A stretch of 55,669 nucleotides of DNA, from positions 1-55,669 of the forward strand of contig JAEEVL010000023.1 in NCBI GenBank assembly GCA_016290875.1. Reading direction: 5' to 3'. Under the pieces are notes generated by a model. The model did not search any database. It saw nothing but the letters and a program-made list of their open reading frames with translations, and was not told the DNA's origin. This document shows positions 53,913-55,669 of this stretch, one piece after another. A program made the position numbers and the translations under genes. Position 1 is the first letter of the stretch; each line of letters starts with the position of its first letter. This DNA is from Ruminococcus sp. GTDB taxonomy: Bacteria; Bacillota; Clostridia; Oscillospirales; Ruminococcaceae.

Positions 53913-54824
53913 TTACCACGGCTTTACCGTACCGATGATGTCCTTGACGGAAGCAATTCCCTTACTGTCGAGCCATTCGTTCATTTCATCAACTATGCGT
54001 ACAGGAGCATATGGATCGGTGAATATAGCCGCTCCGACCTGAACAGCACTCGCACCTGCCATCATCAGCTCGATTGCGTCACGGCCGGATGAAACACCGC
54101 CCATACCTATAACAGGTATCTTAACAGCATTTGCAACCTGCCATACCATACGTACAGCTATCGGGAATACAGCCGGACCGCTCATACCGCCGACATTGTT
54201 GCGTAGGATAGGACGTCCTGTGTTTATATCTATCCTCATTCCGAGGAGAGTATTTATAAGTGAAACAGCATCAGCGCCGGCAGCTTCAACAGCCTTAGCT
54301 ATCTCAGCAATACTTGTAACATTAGGTGAGAGCTTCACAACGAGTGGCTTAGATGTGACCTTGCGCACCTGTCGTGTAACCTCAGCAGCCATATCGCAGC
54401 TTGTTCCGAAAGCTGCACCGCCCTGTTTTACGTTGGGACAAGAGATGTTCAGCTCTATCATATGAACGTCAGTCGCTTCAAGCTTTTCAGCGACCTGAGC
54501 ACATTCCTCAGGAGTTGAGCCTGCAATATTTGCAAGAACAACAAGGTCCTTTGTCAGCAGATAAGGAAGCTCAGTTTCGATAAAGTGGTCAATTCCGGGA
54601 TTTTGCAGTCCGACTGAGTTTAGCATACCGGAAGGTGTCTCAGCGATACGCGGAGCGAGATTGCCTGTTCTGAGGTGAAGAGTAGTTCCCTTTGTAGCAA
54701 TTCCGCCGAGCTTATTGAGTGGAAAGAGCTCCTCGTATTCCCTGCCGTAGCCGAAAACTCCCGATGCAGGTATTATTGGATTTTTGAAGTCTACACCGCA
54801 GACTTTTACAGAAAGATCAGCCAT
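53913..54824 (-). CDS. pyrD: Dihydroorotate dehydrogenase B, catalytic subunit
   Basis: 303 residues, FMN TIM barrel of class 1B. NPIIPASGVFGYGREY, IATKGTT, NSVGLQNPG, ELNISCPNVKQGG (catalytic Cys) and GMGGVSSGRDAIEL. It oxidises dihydroorotate to orotate, passing electrons to PyrK and NAD. Its start overlaps pyrK's stop (TAATG). Confidence 0.96.
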   Translation of the reverse strand: MADLSVKVCGVDFKNPIIPASGVFGYGREYEELFPLNKLGGIATKGTTLHLRTGNLAPRIAETPSGMLNSVGLQNPGIDHFIETELPYLLTKDLVVLANIAGSTPEECAQVAEKLEATDVHMIELNISCPNVKQGGAAFGTSCDMAAEVTRQVRKVTSKPLVVKLSPNVTSIAEIAKAVEAAGADAVSLINTLLGMRIDINTGRPILRNNVGGMSGPAVFPIAVRMVWQVANAVKIPVIGMGGVSSGRDAIELMMAGASAVQVGAAIFTDPYAPVRIVDEMNEWLDSKGIASVKDIIGTVKPW

Positions 54825-55594
54825 TACCAGAGCACCTCCTCAGCCTTGAATACAGGACCGTCCTTGCAGACGTGAGCAAAATATTCCTCATCATTTCTCT
54901 GTGTGCGGCAGGCACATCCGAGACAGGCACCGATACCGCAGGCCATTCTCTCCTCAAGAGAGATCTCGCAGTAGATACCGTTTTCCTTGCAAATTGCCGC
55001 AACGCCCTTGAGCATCGGCATAGGACCGCAGGCATAAACTGCGCCGATACCGCCCTTGGCAGCAAGCTCTTTCAGCGGCTCAGTAACAAAACCGTGTATG
55101 CCGGCAGAACCGTCATCAGTACAGAGGATAGTCTCAGCACCGGTTTTCTTGAAATCATCCTGAAGTATTACCGCAGAAGCGTTTCTGAAACCGGTTATAA
55201 CTGCTGCATTGCTGCCGTATATCTCTGCGAGCGGCAGCATAGGAGGAGTTCCGATACCTCCGCCGATAAGGACTACCTTACCGAAGCTGCTGTCAACTGT
55301 AAATCCGTGACCGAGAGGTGCAAGCATATCAACAAGGTCGCCCTCATTGAGCTTTGCTATCTCAGCAGTTCCCTCACCGCGTATCTCAAAAACGATGCGG
55401 AGAGTTCCCTTAGCCTTGTCGATACCGCAGATAGAAATAGGTCTGCGGAGAGTAAAACCGTTAGCCCTTATGTGTACGAACTGTCCCGGCTGAGCAACCT
55501 CAGCAACCTCCGGACATTGTATCGTGAAGCTGTATATCTCTTTTGCTATGGCAGTTTTCCGGGTTATTATGTATTTTCCCTGAGTATATTTCAT
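54824..55594 (-). CDS. pyrK: Dihydroorotate dehydrogenase electron transfer subunit
   Basis: 256 residues: FAD-binding beta barrel (FVHIRANGFTLRRPISI), NAD domain (VVLIGGGIGTPPMLPLAE) and a C-terminal 2Fe-2S site (Cys219, Cys224, Cys227 and Cys243 in ACGIGACLGCACR and HVCKDGP). It forms the PyrDK heterotetramer in pyrimidine synthesis. AGGAGG lies 6 bases before the ATG. Confidence 0.96.
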   Translation of the reverse strand: MKYTQGKYIITRKTAIAKEIYSFTIQCPEVAEVAQPGQFVHIRANGFTLRRPISICGIDKAKGTLRIVFEIRGEGTAEIAKLNEGDLVDMLAPLGHGFTVDSSFGKVVLIGGGIGTPPMLPLAEIYGSNAAVITGFRNASAVILQDDFKKTGAETILCTDDGSAGIHGFVTEPLKELAAKGGIGAVYACGPMPMLKGVAAICKENGIYCEISLEERMACGIGACLGCACRTQRNDEEYFAHVCKDGPVFKAEEVLW

Positions 55595-55626
55595 AGCTAC
55601 CTCCTGTACGCAAATGTTTCCTGTAT

Positions 55627-55655
55627 ATTATACCATAAATTCAAAAAAATAGCAA
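55627..55655 (-). promoter_or_regulatory. pyrKD promoter
   Basis: On the minus strand: -35 TTGCTA (55650-55655), 17-bp spacer, -10 TATAAT (55627-55632). The leader is short, so no PyrR attenuator fits between it and pyrK. Confidence 0.75.
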
Positions 55656-55669
55656 CAGGCGCAACAAAA

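Noticed and set aside
1..55669. CRISPR array, prophage or integrative element
   Set aside because: No regularly spaced direct repeats, no phage structural or integrase genes; only the IS256 remnant at the left edge is mobile.

Overview
The window looks like a chromosomal segment of a Gram-positive, low-to-middle GC anaerobe of the Clostridia, most likely a Ruminococcus-type member of the Oscillospiraceae/Ruminococcaceae. Evidence for this: a complete spoIIA operon and an alpha/beta-type SASP (endospore lineage), strong AGGAGG ribosome sites, SigA promoters with 17-bp spacers, frequent TTG starts, the era-yqzL-recO gene order of Firmicutes, and cell-wall sorting of a giant surface protein by an SPKTG motif. 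Genus assignment is inference from gene content; no 16S rRNA gene is present.

Layout. 1-900: frameshifted 3' end of an IS256-family transposase with its end region. 908-8276: minus-strand sucrose locus, scrR then scrA-scrB-scrK-ptsH-ptsI, in which the general PTS proteins are encoded inside the sugar operon; two near-identical LacI-type operators lie at the scrR and scrA promoters. 8350-15851: two-gene minus-strand operon for a 1487-residue wall-anchored protein and a 965-residue secreted transglutaminase-like protein whose catalytic Cys is replaced. 15908-19710: lepA, two small membrane proteins, hemW. 19667-21084: spoIIAA-spoIIAB-sigF. 21201-28085: flavin reductase, a BofC-C-like protein, a class A PBP with a glycine-rich tail, a THUMP methyltransferase, rmuC, comF. 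28165-28847: a DIP1984-family gene on the minus strand followed by a structured RNA that mimics tRNA D- and T-arms. 28881-29778: an amidohydrolase. 29788-37853: minus-strand polyamine operon with arginine decarboxylase, agmatinase, AdoMet decarboxylase, spermidine synthase and also both enzymes of the carboxyspermidine route, preceded by a ~250-nt highly structured leader ending in an intrinsic terminator. 37861-46791: CYTH-phoH-ybeY-era-yqzL-recO-mutS2-yfhO on the minus strand. 47000-49398: gap and a rhodanese-TtcA fusion. 49404-51127: two zinc-ribbon membrane paralogues with matching promoter elements. 51170 to the end: SASP, degV, trmL, a small protein, ruvX, DUF3795, pyrD, pyrK.

How genes work together. 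The sucrose locus imports and phosphorylates sucrose, hydrolyses sucrose-6-phosphate and phosphorylates fructose, with its own HPr and Enzyme I. The polyamine operon makes agmatine and putrescine from arginine, then has two independent routes to spermidine. The era cluster handles 16S rRNA maturation, ribosome assembly and DNA repair. The strongest candidates for something undescribed are (i) the tRNA-mimic RNA overlapping the stop codon of the DIP1984-family gene, (ii) the orphan riboswitch-like leader of the polyamine operon, and (iii) the wall-anchored toroid/DUF5057 protein paired with a Cys-less transglutaminase-like protein.
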